Shown: positions 8,934 to 19,857 of the stretch, in pieces
How positions within the stretch are numbered: position 1 is the first letter of the stretch
How the letters are laid out: each line of letters starts with the position of its first letter
DNA from: an uncultured Alphaproteobacteria bacterium
GTDB taxonomy: Bacteria; Pseudomonadota; Alphaproteobacteria; RF32; CAG-239
DNA length: 64,000 nucleotides
Direction of reading: 5' to 3'
NCBI GenBank assembly: GCA_910587405.1
Contig: CAJUKS010000003.1
Span: 62,001-126,000 of the forward strand
Notes under the pieces: model-generated
Databases searched by the model: none
Told to the model about the DNA's origin: nothing
Seen by the model: the letters and a program-made list of their open reading frames with translations, nothing else
Made by a program: the position numbers and the translations under genes

Positions 8934-8973
8934 CACATAATACTTATAACTAACCGAAAAGGGAAAAAACAAG

Positions 8974-10239
8974 ATGAAGCCGGAAATCAGCGTTCTTCAA
9001 AACGGATTAAGAGTAGTCAGTCTCAAATATCCTCAATACGAAACCGTATCACTCGGCATTTGGGTCAAAACCGGGTCTGCCTGCGAACAGGAAGACAATA
9101 ACGGCGTTTCCCATTTTTTGGAGCATATGGTGTTTAAGGGAACCGCCAGCCGCACGGCGGCGGAAATTTCCGAAGATATCGAAAACGTCGGCGGTCAGAC
9201 CAACGCTTATACTTCCCGCGAATTTACCGCTTTTTATGCCAAAATGCTGAAAGACGATGCCGAGTTGGCGGTCGATGTGCTGTGTGAGTTGATTACTTCG
9301 CCGCAATTTGCCGAAGACGAACTGCTTAAAGAGCGTGAAGTGGTGGTGCAGGAAATCAAACAGACTTATGATGACCCGGGAGATATTGTTTTTGATTATA
9401 TGCAGGCGCAGGCTTTTGCCGGACAGGCGATGGGACGTCCGATTCTCGGAACCGCGGAACGGGTGCGCAGTTTCGGTGCCCGGGAGCTGCGGCATTATAT
9501 GAGTACCAATTATGCCGCCGAAAATATGGTTTTTTGCGCGGTCGGCAACATTGATCACCGGTCGTTGGCCGAGATGGTGGAAAAAAGGCTGGGCGGTCTT
9601 CAGCCTAAAACGTCGTTTGTTGCAGACCGGCAGCATTATACCGGAGGTTATTTTGCCGAAATGCGGGATACGGAACAAGCTCAGGTGGTTTTGGGTTTTG
9701 ACGGCTATTCTTATGCCGATGACCGTTATTATGCGGCGATGCTGATGTCAACGATTTTGGGCGGCGGCATGTCGTCGCGATTGTTTCAGGAAATTCGTGA
9801 AAAGCGCGGTTTGGTCTATTCGATTTACAGTTTTCCCACTTTCTATACCGGCGCCGGTTTTACCGGTATTGCCGCCGCGACCGATAACGAGCAGGTTAAC
9901 AAAATGCTGCCGGTGATTGCCGACGAAATCAAAAAAATTGCCGAACGTCCGGTCAGCGAAACCGAATTGAAGCGCGCCAAGGCTCAGGTGAAATCGGCGA
10001 TTATGATGTCGTTGGAAAGTTCGTCGGCGGTGTCGGAAAAGTTGGCGCGCCAGTTGTTGTTGTTTAACCGTTCGATTCCGATTGCCGAAACAATCCGCAA
10101 AATCGACGGGGTGAATATTGAAGATATTCGCAACAGCGCGGCCGACATCTTTTCTTCGCGGCCGACTTACGCTCTGGTCGGCAATATCGGCGGCCACTGC
10201 GGGTATGAGGAACTTTGCGCAATGCTGAAGGCAAAATAA
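8974..10239 (+). CDS. M16 (pitrilysin / processing-peptidase-like) zinc peptidase
   Basis: 421 residues, the usual length for bacterial homologues of the mitochondrial processing peptidase beta subunit. The inverted zinc motif HFLEH (residues 47-51) is intact, the downstream glutamate region is present (ELAVDVLCELITSPQF), and the C-terminal half carries the glycine-rich GGGMSSRLFQEIREKRGLVYS. It cleaves small peptides or presequence-like peptides, and no signal peptide is seen, so it is probably cytoplasmic. The ATG follows AAAAGGG. The AlbA_2 gene and rnhA follow on the same strand and may be co-transcribed. Confidence 0.92.
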   Translation: MKPEISVLQNGLRVVSLKYPQYETVSLGIWVKTGSACEQEDNNGVSHFLEHMVFKGTASRTAAEISEDIENVGGQTNAYTSREFTAFYAKMLKDDAELAVDVLCELITSPQFAEDELLKEREVVVQEIKQTYDDPGDIVFDYMQAQAFAGQAMGRPILGTAERVRSFGARELRHYMSTNYAAENMVFCAVGNIDHRSLAEMVEKRLGGLQPKTSFVADRQHYTGGYFAEMRDTEQAQVVLGFDGYSYADDRYYAAMLMSTILGGGMSSRLFQEIREKRGLVYSIYSFPTFYTGAGFTGIAAATDNEQVNKMLPVIADEIKKIAERPVSETELKRAKAQVKSAIMMSLESSSAVSEKLARQLLLFNRSIPIAETIRKIDGVNIEDIRNSAADIFSSRPTYALVGNIGGHCGYEELCAMLKAK

Positions 10240-10307
10240 ATTATATCAAAATTAAGATTTCCCCGCTATACTGTCCGGGAAAAGATAACAGGCAACGGAG
10301 GAAGGCC

Positions 10308-11375
10308 ATGTCGCGCGCCGAGGATATTTTTCAAAAACTGATTTATTTCGGAGAGGAAGCGATTGACGAATATATTGTCAACTCGCAGACGGAAGAATTG
10401 TTTCTCGACTTTAAGCGTGCCGATTCTTCGGGCAAAAACGGAACGGCGCTTCATAAAGACGATCGCCGCAACCTGGCCAAAGCGATTTCGGGGTTCGGAA
10501 ATTCCGAGGGCGGGGTGCTGATATGGGGGGTGGAATGCTCTCGTAATATCGAGGTCGGAGACGTTGCGCGCGCCAAAATGAAAGTGCAAAACGTTCATCG
10601 TTTTTTAAGCTGGCTGGAAAATGCAATTTCCGGCTGCACCATCCCCAGTCACAACCGGGTGCGCAATCATATTGTCAGTGTTGACGAAAACGGGGACGGC
10701 TTTGTCGCCACTTATATTCCGAAGTCGGAAGTGGCGCCGTTGATGACCACCATCGGCAACAATTTTTATATTCGTTCGGGATCCAACAATGTACCGGCGC
10801 CCTATTCGGTACTGGCAGGGATGTTCGGCCGCCGGCCGCAGGCGGAGATCGATTTGATGCTGACCGACAAGCAACTGGCGGTTTTGGAAAACAGCGAAGC
10901 CGACATTCTGTATCCCAGCAGTATTGATTCGCCTCCGGAAAAATACCTGAAAATCAGTTTTGCGGTGCGCGGCCATAACCAGAGCAACGTGATTGCCCGC
11001 GAACTTTATCTTTCTTGCACGGTCAGTTCGGACGGCGGCGAATATAACAAGGTGCGTTTTCTCAATTATAACCAGATGGACAGTATTCCGGGTCTGGAAG
11101 GACAGTTGAATATCATCACCCGTCCCGAGCTGCGGGTACCGCCGCGCAGTATTGTCCGCTTTGCCAACATGGAAATTATTCTTTCTCCCTATATTGAAGA
11201 AGACTTTCTGCTGGACGGCGTTATCGGTGCCGACGGCACGGCGCCGCGCAACTTCCGTATTTATGTGCCGAAAAACCGTTTGCGTTCGTTTGTCGCGCGG
11301 GCGATCCGCGAAGACGGCAGCGCGCATTTGCTGCTTAATGAGTTTTTCAGTGAATTTTTAAGCGGAGAACTTTGA
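10308..11375 (+). CDS. AlbA_2 (Schlafen-like) domain protein
   Basis: 355 residues from the ATG preceded by a strong GGAGGAAGG. Residues about 20-125 match the AlbA_2 fold: [11 protein letters not shown], then [22 protein letters not shown], the signature of this nucleic-acid binding domain. The rest ([19 protein letters not shown] and following) is an unassigned, beta-rich region. AlbA_2 proteins occur as transcriptional regulators and in defence or stress functions, and the role here is unknown. It ends one base before rnhA begins, which strongly suggests one transcript and coupled translation. Confidence 0.8.
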   Translation: MSRAEDIFQKLIYFGEEAIDEYIVNSQTEELFLDFKRADSSGKNGTALHKDDRRNLAKAISGFGNSEGGVLIWGVECSRNIEVGDVARAKMKVQNVHRFLSWLENAISGCTIPSHNRVRNHIVSVDENGDGFVATYIPKSEVAPLMTTIGNNFYIRSGSNNVPAPYSVLAGMFGRRPQAEIDLMLTDKQLAVLENSEADILYPSSIDSPPEKYLKISFAVRGHNQSNVIARELYLSCTVSSDGGEYNKVRFLNYNQMDSIPGLEGQLNIITRPELRVPPRSIVRFANMEIILSPYIEEDFLLDGVIGADGTAPRNFRIYVPKNRLRSFVARAIREDGSAHLLLNEFFSEFLSGEL

Positions 11376-11376
11376 A

Positions 11377-11814
11377 ATGGTACGGGTCGAGATTTTTACC
11401 GACGGCGCCTGTTCCGGCAATCCGGGACCGGGCGGATGGGGCGCGTTGCTGCGTTGCCGCGAGGTCGAAAAAGAATTGTCCGGCGGCGAGAAGGAAACCA
11501 CCAACAACCGCATGGAACTGACTGCGGTTATCAGGGCCCTGCAAGCCTTAAAAACTTCCTGTAACATCACTTTGTACACCGACAGCAAATATGTCATGGA
11601 CGGCGTAACGCGCTGGCTGCCCAACTGGAAAAACAACGGTTGGAAAACCAGCAACAAGAAAACGCCGGTCAAAAATATTGATTTGTGGCAACAGCTGGAC
11701 CAAATGGTCGGAGCTCACGAAATTCGCTGGGTATGGGTGAAAGGACACGCCGGCCACTGCGAAAACGAGCGGGTGGACGAGCTGGCGCGCAACGCGATCA
11801 AAGCGTTGGCGTAG
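11377..11814 (+). CDS. rnhA: Ribonuclease HI
   Basis: 145 residues, typical RNase HI length. It degrades the RNA strand of RNA-DNA hybrids during replication and R-loop removal. All carboxylates of the active site are visible: [16 protein letters not shown] (first Asp), NNRMEL (Glu), YTDSKYV (second Asp) and NERVDELAR (last Asp), with the WVKGHAGH loop supplying the catalytic His. It starts one base after the AlbA_2 stop. Its last 17 bases overlap the convergent DsbD-like gene. The stop codon is TAG. Confidence 0.97.
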   Translation: MVRVEIFTDGACSGNPGPGGWGALLRCREVEKELSGGEKETTNNRMELTAVIRALQALKTSCNITLYTDSKYVMDGVTRWLPNWKNNGWKTSNKKTPVKNIDLWQQLDQMVGAHEIRWVWVKGHAGHCENERVDELARNAIKALA

Positions 11815-14491
11815 ACAGGCTCATATTGTCGATCAGCTGGTTTAACTCCTGTTCATTCAAAAGTTCCGGCAGCACCATGCCGTCGGGAACCAACGGACTG
11901 AACAGAATATAAAACGGCAAACCGCTGCGTCCGTATTTTTTCATGAATTCCGCCGTTTCCGGGTTGCCTATTGTCCAGTCGATGTTGATGACGGCCACCT
12001 GATGTGATTTTAATTTCTGAACGACGGCCGGGTTTTTGAAAACCATGACGTCGTTATAGCGGCAGGTCAGGCACCAGTCGGCGTCAACGGCAACGATAAC
12101 GGTTTTTCCCTGCCGCACATAAGCGTTTATTTGCCGACTGATAACCGATACGGGGGCAGTGTTTTGGTTTTGTCGGTGATGACGGCGGCCGGCATAATAA
12201 CCGTCAACCGAAGCGCCGATAAACAGCAACACGGCCAGAACGGCAAAAAAGACGTTAAACCAGCGGATTGCCCGGGCACGCGATTGTGCGGACAATTGTT
12301 CGTATTCGAGATGACTGCTGAAATCGCGCAGCCACAGAATAAACCAAAACAGCAGCGCGTAGAAAATCAAGCGTACGGTGAAGCCGGTTCCCGATTGCAC
12401 ATAAACCACATGCAGCAGCCATGCCAGCGTAAGAAACAACATCAGCAGCATAAAGCGGCTCACTTTTTTCATCCACGGTCCCGGCGGCGGGATCATAATT
12501 GCCAGCCCCGGCAGCAGATAAACCAGAAGATAGGGCAACGATAAGCCGAACGCTACCCCGGCCAAAACGGTAAAAAGGTCAAAATAACTTCCGGCCAGAG
12601 CAAAACCGATTGCCGTGCCGAGGTAAGGGGCGGTGCAGGGGGTGGACATCAGCACGACGAAACTTCCGGTCATAAAATGCAGCAGACTGTTTTCGCGGTC
12701 GTTGCTTGCCGGACAGTTGAGCCGGACCGGCATTTTAAGTTCGACAATTCCCCAAATTTGGGCGATAAACAACAAAACGGCAAAAAAGATCAGACTGATA
12801 AACCAGAGATTCTGAAATTGCATTCCCCAACCGATAATGTAACCGGACCATTTCAAAGCCGCCAAAAATAAGGCCAGCAGGATGAAAGCACTCCATATGC
12901 CGAGCAAAGTGCAGGAAAAATTGCGACGAACCGCCGCAGCATTGCGGGCGCCGAACTTGGTAAGCGACAGCAGTTTAAGCGACAGAACCGGAAAAACGCA
13001 CGGCATAAAGTTCAACAACAAGCCGCCGACAACGGCAGCGAACAGCATCAACCACGAAAAACCGTTGTGATCGGAAAGCGGAGCCGGACCGTCGACAGGC
13101 ACCAACGTTTGGCGGAAAGCATATTTGCGGTTGACTTCGCCGGTGATTTCAAATTCCCGCCCGGCGGCGCTGACGCTGTTTTCAAGCGGAAGCAAACGTA
13201 TCAGCGCTTTTTTGCCGTCAATGCTGACGCGCGGTCGCTCAAAGCTTATGCCGTCGCGGTTGCCGGCAAAAATATTGAACGATTCGATCGCCTCAGGGCT
13301 TTCAAAGCGCAACAACAGCGTTTCTTTGCCGTCGGGTGTGGTTTCGCGGTTAAAAGAGAGTAATTTGACTTCGCTTTGCGGCCGGGGAGACAAAAAGTTA
13401 AACATCATCCGCACATAGGTTGCGACGGAACTGTCTCTCTCGTAACCGGGAAAGAGCTTTAAGGTTGGAGAAAAGGCGGTCTTTTCGCATTTTCCCGACA
13501 GATCGCAGAGTTCAAGTTCAATATCGGCCTGCAAAATCATTTCCTTTTGCGGATCGGCAGCCTCGGCGCTGAAGGGGACCGCAATTTCGCCGACATAAAC
13601 GCCGCGGTCTTCGGAAGCGTTGGCAAGCCGGGTCGGCAGCGGCATCGTATATTCGATTTGTCCCAAATTCTGCGAGCGCTCAAAACCGATTTTCGGTTTG
13701 AAGTGAAGACCGCCGTCAACCGCGGTCACCAGCTGCCGGGAAGGAATCAGCAGGTGAATCAGGCCCCGAATTTGATTGTTGGCGGGGATGCCGCTCTGTT
13801 CGCTGATCAGGCGGATTTTAAAGTCGTCTTTTCTCTCCCAATCGCCGATCCCGCGTTGGCCGGTGAAAGGATTTTCGTACAAAACGTCGTAAAACAACAG
13901 TTTTTTGAATTCCAGTTTGGAAAAAATATAGCCGAGTTCGGCAAAGTCGTCTTTTTTGCTTCCTTTTTCGGCGTCACGGGCAAACTTGGCCCGGTATGCT
14001 TTAATTTCGCGCGGATTTTGGCTGTACGAAATGATTTTTTTAAAATCCTGAATAACGACGGTTCCGTCGGCATCGATATAATCGCTTTTGGGACCGGAGA
14101 GGTCATATTCGTGATCTTCGGCGATCAGCGGCGGTTCTTCGGGGGTGAGGGCAGCTTCGACATAGCGGTCGTAAATGCCTTTGAAATAACGATAGATTCT
14201 CATCCCGTTGCGGATGTAATCTTCGTAGTCATAGACTTCTTGCGCGCTGAGAGCCGGAAATTGGCGGGCGACGTCTTCGCGAAAGTCTTGTTCGATTTTG
14301 TCTCCGGGATATTGGCTGTCAAAATATTTGGCGGTGTCGATGAAGCGGTTGACGATTTCTTCCGTCTCAAGCGGCTGCGCCGGCGGCCGCTCGTCCAACT
14401 CCAGGATGACAGCCGATTTTTCTTCGGCCCCGGCGGGGCAGAGCGGGAAGAAAAACGCCAGCAGTAAAATCAGATTAAAAAATTTTTTCAT
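11798..14491 (-). CDS. DsbD/ScsB-like thiol:disulfide interchange protein
   Basis: 897 residues. After a signal peptide ([22 protein letters not shown]) comes an unassigned region of about 230 residues, then a DsbD-type periplasmic beta domain. An 8-9 helix membrane domain follows, whose two redox cysteines lie in [17 protein letters not shown] and [10 protein letters not shown]. Last is a C-terminal thioredoxin domain with the WCLTC active site (about residue 820). The protein passes electrons from cytoplasmic thioredoxin through the membrane to periplasmic disulfide isomerases or peroxide-reducing partners. It is longer than E. coli DsbD (about 565), mainly because of the extra N-terminal region, closer to ScsB-type proteins. 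No periplasmic partner gene is adjacent. Confidence 0.88.
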   Translation of the reverse strand: MKKFFNLILLLAFFFPLCPAGAEEKSAVILELDERPPAQPLETEEIVNRFIDTAKYFDSQYPGDKIEQDFREDVARQFPALSAQEVYDYEDYIRNGMRIYRYFKGIYDRYVEAALTPEEPPLIAEDHEYDLSGPKSDYIDADGTVVIQDFKKIISYSQNPREIKAYRAKFARDAEKGSKKDDFAELGYIFSKLEFKKLLFYDVLYENPFTGQRGIGDWERKDDFKIRLISEQSGIPANNQIRGLIHLLIPSRQLVTAVDGGLHFKPKIGFERSQNLGQIEYTMPLPTRLANASEDRGVYVGEIAVPFSAEAADPQKEMILQADIELELCDLSGKCEKTAFSPTLKLFPGYERDSSVATYVRMMFNFLSPRPQSEVKLLSFNRETTPDGKETLLLRFESPEAIESFNIFAGNRDGISFERPRVSIDGKKALIRLLPLENSVSAAGREFEITGEVNRKYAFRQTLVPVDGPAPLSDHNGFSWLMLFAAVVGGLLLNFMPCVFPVLSLKLLSLTKFGARNAAAVRRNFSCTLLGIWSAFILLALFLAALKWSGYIIGWGMQFQNLWFISLIFFAVLLFIAQIWGIVELKMPVRLNCPASNDRENSLLHFMTGSFVVLMSTPCTAPYLGTAIGFALAGSYFDLFTVLAGVAFGLSLPYLLVYLLPGLAIMIPPPGPWMKKVSRFMLLMLFLTLAWLLHVVYVQSGTGFTVRLIFYALLFWFILWLRDFSSHLEYEQLSAQSRARAIRWFNVFFAVLAVLLFIGASVDGYYAGRRHHRQNQNTAPVSVISRQINAYVRQGKTVIVAVDADWCLTCRYNDVMVFKNPAVVQKLKSHQVAVINIDWTIGNPETAEFMKKYGRSGLPFYILFSPLVPDGMVLPELLNEQELNQLIDNMSLSTPTL

Positions 14492-14574
14492 CGGTTCCGC
14501 TTATTTGACTGTTTAAAAACACTATAGTTCATGTTATTATATATAATATGGTTTAACAAATAGTAATAGTGCGT

Positions 14575-15141
14575 ATGAAAATGGTCAATAATTATCTAAC
14601 CGGAAAGTGTCTGGTTTCAATGCCTCAGGTAGACGACGACCTGTTTGCGCAGTCGGTGGTCTATATCTGTATGCATAATCAGGAAGGCGCGATGGGCTTT
14701 ATGGTTAACAAGCAGCTGAAAGAGTTTTATTTTTCCGATTTGATGGGACAGTTCAACGTCGCCCGGGTTTCTCCGCCCGAGCCGGTGATTTTGCATCAGG
14801 GCGGTCCGCTTGAAAAAATCCGCGGTTTTGTTCTGCACAGCCGCGATTATGACAAGGAGGGAACGTTGCCGATCGACGATCAGTTCGCGGTGTCGTCGTC
14901 GCTGGGGGTTTTGAACGATATCGCTTTCGGCAAAGGGCCGCGCTACAATCTGATTGCCCTCGGCTATAGCAGTTGGAGTCCGAAACAGCTGGAAAGCGAG
15001 ATAATTTATAACAACTGGCTGGTGGTCGATCCGACCCCGGAACTGTTGTTCAAGACCCGTGACGATCAAAAATGGCAGCGGGCAATTGACGAACTGGGAT
15101 TTGACGTTAACCGCATCTGTATGCGGACCGGTTGCGCTTAA
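14575..15141 (+). CDS. YqgE/AlgH family protein (UPF0301)
   Basis: 188 residues. Family signatures are clear: LTGKCLVSMPQVDDDLFAQSVVYIC, then EGAMGFMVNK, VILHQGGPLE, and ALGYSSWSPKQLESEI...NNWLVVD. These cytoplasmic proteins are widespread in proteobacteria; a role in regulation (AlgH in Pseudomonas) has been proposed but the biochemical function is uncertain. No strong ribosome binding site; the ATG at 14575 or 14581 fits the family start better than the GTG at 14569. A TATAAT-like sequence lies in the intergenic region shared with the divergent DsbD-like gene. Confidence 0.92.
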   Translation: MKMVNNYLTGKCLVSMPQVDDDLFAQSVVYICMHNQEGAMGFMVNKQLKEFYFSDLMGQFNVARVSPPEPVILHQGGPLEKIRGFVLHSRDYDKEGTLPIDDQFAVSSSLGVLNDIAFGKGPRYNLIALGYSSWSPKQLESEIIYNNWLVVDPTPELLFKTRDDQKWQRAIDELGFDVNRICMRTGCA

Positions 15142-15213
15142 ACGGCGGCGAAGCTCGAAAACCGGGAAGGGAAAAACGCCGGTTATTTGCAAAACGAACG
15201 GAAATTGATACAA

Positions 15214-15241
15214 AAAAAGGCGGATATCATCCGCCTTTTTC
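15214..15241. terminator. Bidirectional terminator between YqgE and autotransporter genes
   Basis: AAAAAGGCGGA and TCCGCCTTTTT form an 11-bp stem, with A and T runs on both sides, so it can end both converging transcripts. Confidence 0.9.
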
Positions 15242-15256
15242 TTGTGCTTGGTCCCT

Positions 15257-18200
15257 TTAGAAAGCGTAGCTCAGGCCGATATCAGCCGAAACGTTTTCAT
15301 AGTCGTCGCCGAAAGTGTAACCGGCGTTTCCGTAAACGTTCAAGCGGTTGTTGAGCTGATAAACCACACCGCCGGCAATTCTTCCCAAAGTATTGTCGTC
15401 CATGGTATGGATTGAGTTCAAACCGCTGATGTCAACTTTGTCATTGTCGGCAAAAGTTTTAATGATACTCGGTTTGATGTACCATTTAGCGGTTTCGCCG
15501 CGCAGAGACATTGTTTTTTCCAGTTTGACTCCGGCTTCCAGTTCCCATAAGGAAGCGGCACCGTAACGGGCGTTTTTATAACCGTCGTTAATGTCATCCC
15601 AGTCGATCATCGTATAGGCGGCGCCGATCTGAGGTTCCAACACTAACGTATCGGACAGTTTGAAACTGTAACCGCCGCGTAATGCCGCACCGAGCTCGGT
15701 GGCGTCAGAATCGGCCTTAATGCCGTCGGACGTTTTGAGATCGGCTTTCTGAATGCCGCCGAAGACGGTTGCCATGGCCCACAGGTTTTGACGGTCATAG
15801 CGGTAATACAAACCGGCCAGATAACTGTCAATGTCGATGTCGCTGGATTTTTCGGCCGCAAAGAATTTGTTTTTGCCGTTGACGTCATATTTGCCGTGAC
15901 GATACGAAGCAAAAACGCCCAAACGGTTGTTGGCATCCTGTTGAACGTCGCCGCCGGCTTCCACGCCGTAAATATCGGCGTCGAATTTGGCCGGAGAGTC
16001 TACGGAAGCGCTGTTGTATGTCGGGGATACCCATACATTGTAAAGCGGTTTGCCGTTATAGGCGTAATCATAATATCCGTTGCATACCGGGCTGTATGTT
16101 TTGGCAGCCGCGGTCTGATCTTCAATATGACGGACCAGGTTACGGGTTTGTTCAAAACCGGCGCCGGTCAGGCTCATGTAAGCGGGAACTTCCGCGACCA
16201 CGGTCTTCTGGCCCTGGAGGTCTTTTTTGATTGCCATCAGCCAGTCGGTTGAACCGTCCTGATTTTCTGCAGAAACGGTATTCCATTCATAAGCGCTGTT
16301 TTCAACCCGCAAGACGTTGAAGCGGCCGTCGCCCGGCGTCGCAACTTCGGCAAATTTAATTTGGTCGTCGGCAGCTTCGGTTGTTTCGGCCTTTTCGTTG
16401 GTGCCGACTTGCGGCATTGCCCGGGCTTGTTCAACCGAGATGTTGTGACCGATGACGTTTACGGTTCCGTGCAGGTTTTCGACCGCAATCTGGTCGGCAT
16501 TGCGGTTGGCTTCGTCAACGTCAATATGCAAAACGCCGTTTCCGCCGCTCAGGCTTTTGAAAGAAGCCTTGTTGCCGATCATGTCGTTGTCCAGATGCAA
16601 AGCGCCGCCGTTAAGCGCGATTTCGGCGCCGTTCATGCGGCTGTCGGTGTTGAGACGGACCTGAGCGCCGTTGATGTTTACTTTGCCGACATTTTCAACG
16701 TCGTTGTTAAAATTAACCTTTCCGGCTTCGGTTCCGGCAATGTTAATTTCATAGCCTTTGACACCGTTGACGGCATCGTTGAAAGTGACGGTTCCGTCGG
16801 CGGCTTTAATGTTCAGCTTGCCTTCGGCATTTGCCATATATACGGCGTTGGAATTGTCACCGGCCGTGTTTCCGGCAAAACGGGAAAGGTTGCCGTCGGT
16901 TGCGGTAATATTGACGATTCCGTCCGACCAGACGGCGCCGCCGTTTTCTTCGGCATGGTTATTAACAAACGAAGAATTGACAATTGTTATTTCACTGCCG
17001 GCATCGCCGCGGACAACGCCGCCGTTAAGCGAATTGAATCCGGTGACGGCTTTGTCGTCTTTTTCAGAGCCGATATCGACCAGTTCGAGCCGCTGGTCGG
17101 CACCGACAGTCAAACCGCTGTGGCCGTTGCCGTCCAATCCCATATTGTCGAGCTGAACTTTCAGATATTCGCCGTTCATTTGGCCGAGGTCGGCAGACAG
17201 TTTAATGTCTTTGGGCGATTCGGGACGAAATTCCCGGACACCTTCGGCCGCAACGGCATCGGAGAGGCCGCGGGAAGTATCGCGGGCAACATTGACAAAG
17301 CCGTTTTCACCCAAAGTCATGGTGTATTTGACGTCGTCAGTGAAACGAACAATCGCATCTCCGGCCAGAGAAAAACCATTATCCAGCTTGTTAAACAGCT
17401 GGAAACCGGCGGCATCGCCGTCAATGAAATTGACATTGAAATGTTCGGCGTCAAATTTCAAACCGCCGCTCATGGCTCCGGAAACATTAAAGTAATCGCT
17501 TTTGCCGCTCGCCAAATCGGCGTCAAAGGCAATCGAAACGTCTTCGGCGGCGCTGAAATCGGTGATGTTGAGGGTATCCAGTTCGCCGTTTTGCATGTTA
17601 AGCGTTCCTTTGTTTAAGGAAAGCTTAACATTGTCCAGAATATTGTCGGTCGAAGTGAGACGGGTTTCAACGTCATTCAGCGTCAGTTCGCCGCCGGCAA
17701 GGGTCAAGTCGACGTTTTTAACTTTGTCGTTGAAAGTGATGTTGCCGTTGGCCGATACTTTGGCTTTGCTGATGTTGCTGCCGGCAATACCGTCGTTGAA
17801 CAGCAGCCGGCTGCCCTCGTTGGCAGTTGTTAACGCTACTTCGCCGTTTTCAATAAAAATGGCGTTGGCTTCTTCTTTTTGCCCGTAATCGCGGTTGGTC
17901 CGATGACGATTGCCGCTGAACTTATGGGTGGTACCGTCGTTGGAAGTAATGCGAAACATATTCAGTCCCGGTGCTGTGGGTGAAACATTAACATGGATGG
18001 CGCCGCCGTCCTGTTCCGCTTTGTTGTCGGTAAAATCGCTGTTGATGATAAAAACGGTATGCATCGAAGAAGCGCTGCCGCCGTTGGTCAAAACAGAGAT
18101 GGCACCGCCGCGGGTTTGAGCCGTATTGTTGTCAAAGGTGCCGTTGTTAATCTGAACTGTACCATTGGAAATTGCCAGACCGCCGCCCAGCGTTTCCGCC

Positions 18201-18988
18201 GTGTTTTCTTTAAATGTAACGTTGGTCAGAATGTTGGCGCTGTCGTCGGCAAGATATATACCGCCGCCTTGGGCCGCGCTGTTGCCGCTGAAAGAAGTGT
18301 TTTCGGCATTGATCGTACCCCAGGCATAGAGACCGCCGCCCCGAGAACCGGCCGTATTGCCTTCAAAAGTGCTGTTATTTATCTTGACCGATCTTCCGAG
18401 ACCGCCGTTGGTCGGCCATACGTTGACGGCACCGCCGTTTTCGGAAGCGTGGTTTTGTGTGAAGGTCACGTTGTCGAAGACGGGCAGACTGCCGGTAACA
18501 TAAACGGCGCCCCCGTTTAATGCTTCGTTGGACGTAAAGTCGGAGCCGGAAACGGTAAAGCCTTCTTTAACCGAATCCATAAGAATGGCACCGCCGTTTT
18601 GCGCGGCATTGTTGGATGTAAAATGAGAATCGGTAATGGAACCGGCTTTGGTCTTATAAAGCAGAATTGCGCCGCCGCCGACATTGCCGGTTTGCGTGCT
18701 GCGGTTGCCTTCAAACGTACCGTTTTCAATAGTAAACGAAGATCCTTCCAAATCGTACAATGCACCGCCGCCGCCGGGCCATCCCATGATTTCGCCGCCG
18801 GTTGCGCTATTGTTGCGGAAGGTGTTGTTTTTGCTGACAAAGTCTCCGTAAGCATTTTGCTTGACAGGTCCCATGTTGCCGGAAAGTCCTTCATAGGTTT
18901 CCCCATCTGTTACGGTAACTGCGCCGGCTGTAACCGGTGTCAGACAGGAAAGGGTTAATAATAAAGCGTATCGAGAAATTTTAATCAT
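15257..18988 (-). CDS. Autotransporter with Pmp-type beta-helix repeats
   Basis: 1243 residues. A signal peptide (cut near AGA-VTV at about residue 23) leads to a long passenger with many repeats of GGAI/GGAV and FxxN (for example GGAILMDS, FTSNEA, FTDNKA), as in chlamydial polymorphic membrane proteins and other right-handed beta-helix adhesins. The last 270 or so residues form the autotransporter barrel, with alternating aromatic strands (YDYAYNGKPLYNVWVSPTYN onwards) and a terminal Phe in DIGLSYAF. The protein is exported by Sec, then inserts in the outer membrane and displays the passenger. A likely adhesin or surface antigen. AAGGA precedes the ATG by about 8 bases. The repeats make recombination-driven length change plausible. 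Confidence 0.9.
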   Translation of the reverse strand: MIKISRYALLLTLSCLTPVTAGAVTVTDGETYEGLSGNMGPVKQNAYGDFVSKNNTFRNNSATGGEIMGWPGGGGALYDLEGSSFTIENGTFEGNRSTQTGNVGGGAILLYKTKAGSITDSHFTSNNAAQNGGAILMDSVKEGFTVSGSDFTSNEALNGGAVYVTGSLPVFDNVTFTQNHASENGGAVNVWPTNGGLGRSVKINNSTFEGNTAGSRGGGLYAWGTINAENTSFSGNSAAQGGGIYLADDSANILTNVTFKENTAETLGGGLAISNGTVQINNGTFDNNTAQTRGGAISVLTNGGSASSMHTVFIINSDFTDNKAEQDGGAIHVNVSPTAPGLNMFRITSNDGTTHKFSGNRHRTNRDYGQKEEANAIFIENGEVALTTANEGSRLLFNDGIAGSNISKAKVSANGNITFNDKVKNVDLTLAGGELTLNDVETRLTSTDNILDNVKLSLNKGTLNMQNGELDTLNITDFSAAEDVSIAFDADLASGKSDYFNVSGAMSGGLKFDAEHFNVNFIDGDAAGFQLFNKLDNGFSLAGDAIVRFTDDVKYTMTLGENGFVNVARDTSRGLSDAVAAEGVREFRPESPKDIKLSADLGQMNGEYLKVQLDNMGLDGNGHSGLTVGADQRLELVDIGSEKDDKAVTGFNSLNGGVVRGDAGSEITIVNSSFVNNHAEENGGAVWSDGIVNITATDGNLSRFAGNTAGDNSNAVYMANAEGKLNIKAADGTVTFNDAVNGVKGYEINIAGTEAGKVNFNNDVENVGKVNINGAQVRLNTDSRMNGAEIALNGGALHLDNDMIGNKASFKSLSGGNGVLHIDVDEANRNADQIAVENLHGTVNVIGHNISVEQARAMPQVGTNEKAETTEAADDQIKFAEVATPGDGRFNVLRVENSAYEWNTVSAENQDGSTDWLMAIKKDLQGQKTVVAEVPAYMSLTGAGFEQTRNLVRHIEDQTAAAKTYSPVCNGYYDYAYNGKPLYNVWVSPTYNSASVDSPAKFDADIYGVEAGGDVQQDANNRLGVFASYRHGKYDVNGKNKFFAAEKSSDIDIDSYLAGLYYRYDRQNLWAMATVFGGIQKADLKTSDGIKADSDATELGAALRGGYSFKLSDTLVLEPQIGAAYTMIDWDDINDGYKNARYGAASLWELEAGVKLEKTMSLRGETAKWYIKPSIIKTFADNDKVDISGLNSIHTMDDNTLGRIAGGVVYQLNNRLNVYGNAGYTFGDDYENVSADIGLSYAF

Positions 18989-19127
18989 GATATATTCCTT
19001 ATTGTATTAACTTTTCTTGGCAAATTTAACATGAATTTTTGTCCGGTCAATATCAAAAAATTTTTGTTCAAAAATTGTTTTGATCTGATGTACCGAGTTG
19101 AAATTAAAAATAATTAATATAAAAATA

Positions 19128-19149
19128 CCCCTTTCAAAACAGAGAGGGG
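19128..19149 (-). terminator. Weak terminator after ctrA
   Basis: CCCCT and AGGGG arms about 12 bases apart are followed on the minus strand by an AT-rich stretch with TATTTTTATA. The stem is only 5 bp, so the call is tentative. Confidence 0.4.
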
Positions 19150-19170
19150 CATAGGTTGTCAGGCGAGAAC

Positions 19171-19857
19171 TCAGAGCTTTTCGTCAGGATCACGCAACAC
19201 ATATCCGCGTCCCCATACCGTTTCGATATAGTTTTTGCCGCCCGAAGCCTTTTCAAGCTTTTTACGCAGTTTGCAGATAAAAACGTCGATGATTTTCAAT
19301 TCCGGCTCGTCAATCCCGCCGTACAGGTGATTGAGAAACTGATCTTTATTGAGTGTCGAACCTTTGCGCAACGACAACAATTCCATAATTCCGTATTCTT
19401 TGCCGGTGAGGTGCAGCGTTTCGCCGTTGACGCTGACGGTTTGGGTATCGAGGTTGACTTCGACGTCGCCGGTCCGAATCACCGAGTTGGCATGTCCTTT
19501 GGAACGGCGTACCACCGCCTGAATGCGGGCCAGCAGTTCGGCGCGGTCAAACGGTTTGGTCAGATAATCGTCGGCGCCGAACCCCAGTCCTTTGACTTTT
19601 TTGTCAGGTTCGGTGAGGCCCGAAAGAATCAGAACCGGCGTTTCGATTTTGGCCGAACGCAACCGTTTCAAAACTTCATAACCGTTCATGTCGGGAAGCA
19701 TCAGGTCGAGAATAATGATGTCGTAATCATAAAGTTTGCCGATCTCCAGACCGTCTTCGCCCAAATCGGTGGTGTCGATAATCATGCCTTCTTTTTTCAG
19801 CATGGTTTCAATGCTTTGAGAAACCGCATAATCATCTTCAACAAGTAAAACACGCAT
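19171..19857 (-). CDS. ctrA: Cell cycle response regulator CtrA
   Basis: 228 residues, an OmpR-type response regulator. The receiver domain starts MRVLLVEDD with the phosphoacceptor Asp in [10 protein letters not shown] (about residue 51), the switch Thr/Ser in VLILSGL and the Lys in DDYLTKPF. The winged-helix output domain carries [37 protein letters not shown] and [11 protein letters not shown], close to the Caulobacter CtrA sequence. In alphaproteobacteria CtrA is activated by the CckA-ChpT relay and controls division, motility and replication genes through TTAA-N7-TTAAC sites. Such boxes and a GANTC methylation site lie directly upstream, suggesting autoregulation. GGAG sits 8 bases before the ATG. 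Confidence 0.95.
   Translation of the reverse strand: MRVLLVEDDYAVSQSIETMLKKEGMIIDTTDLGEDGLEIGKLYDYDIIILDLMLPDMNGYEVLKRLRSAKIETPVLILSGLTEPDKKVKGLGFGADDYLTKPFDRAELLARIQAVVRRSKGHANSVIRTGDVEVNLDTQTVSVNGETLHLTGKEYGIMELLSLRKGSTLNKDQFLNHLYGGIDEPELKIIDVFICKLRKKLEKASGGKNYIETVWGRGYVLRDPDEKL

Noticed and set aside
16361..17617. 418-codon frame opposite the autotransporter
   Set aside because: Shadow of the repetitive passenger-coding strand; its Val/Gly/Phe repetition mirrors the repeats on the other strand.
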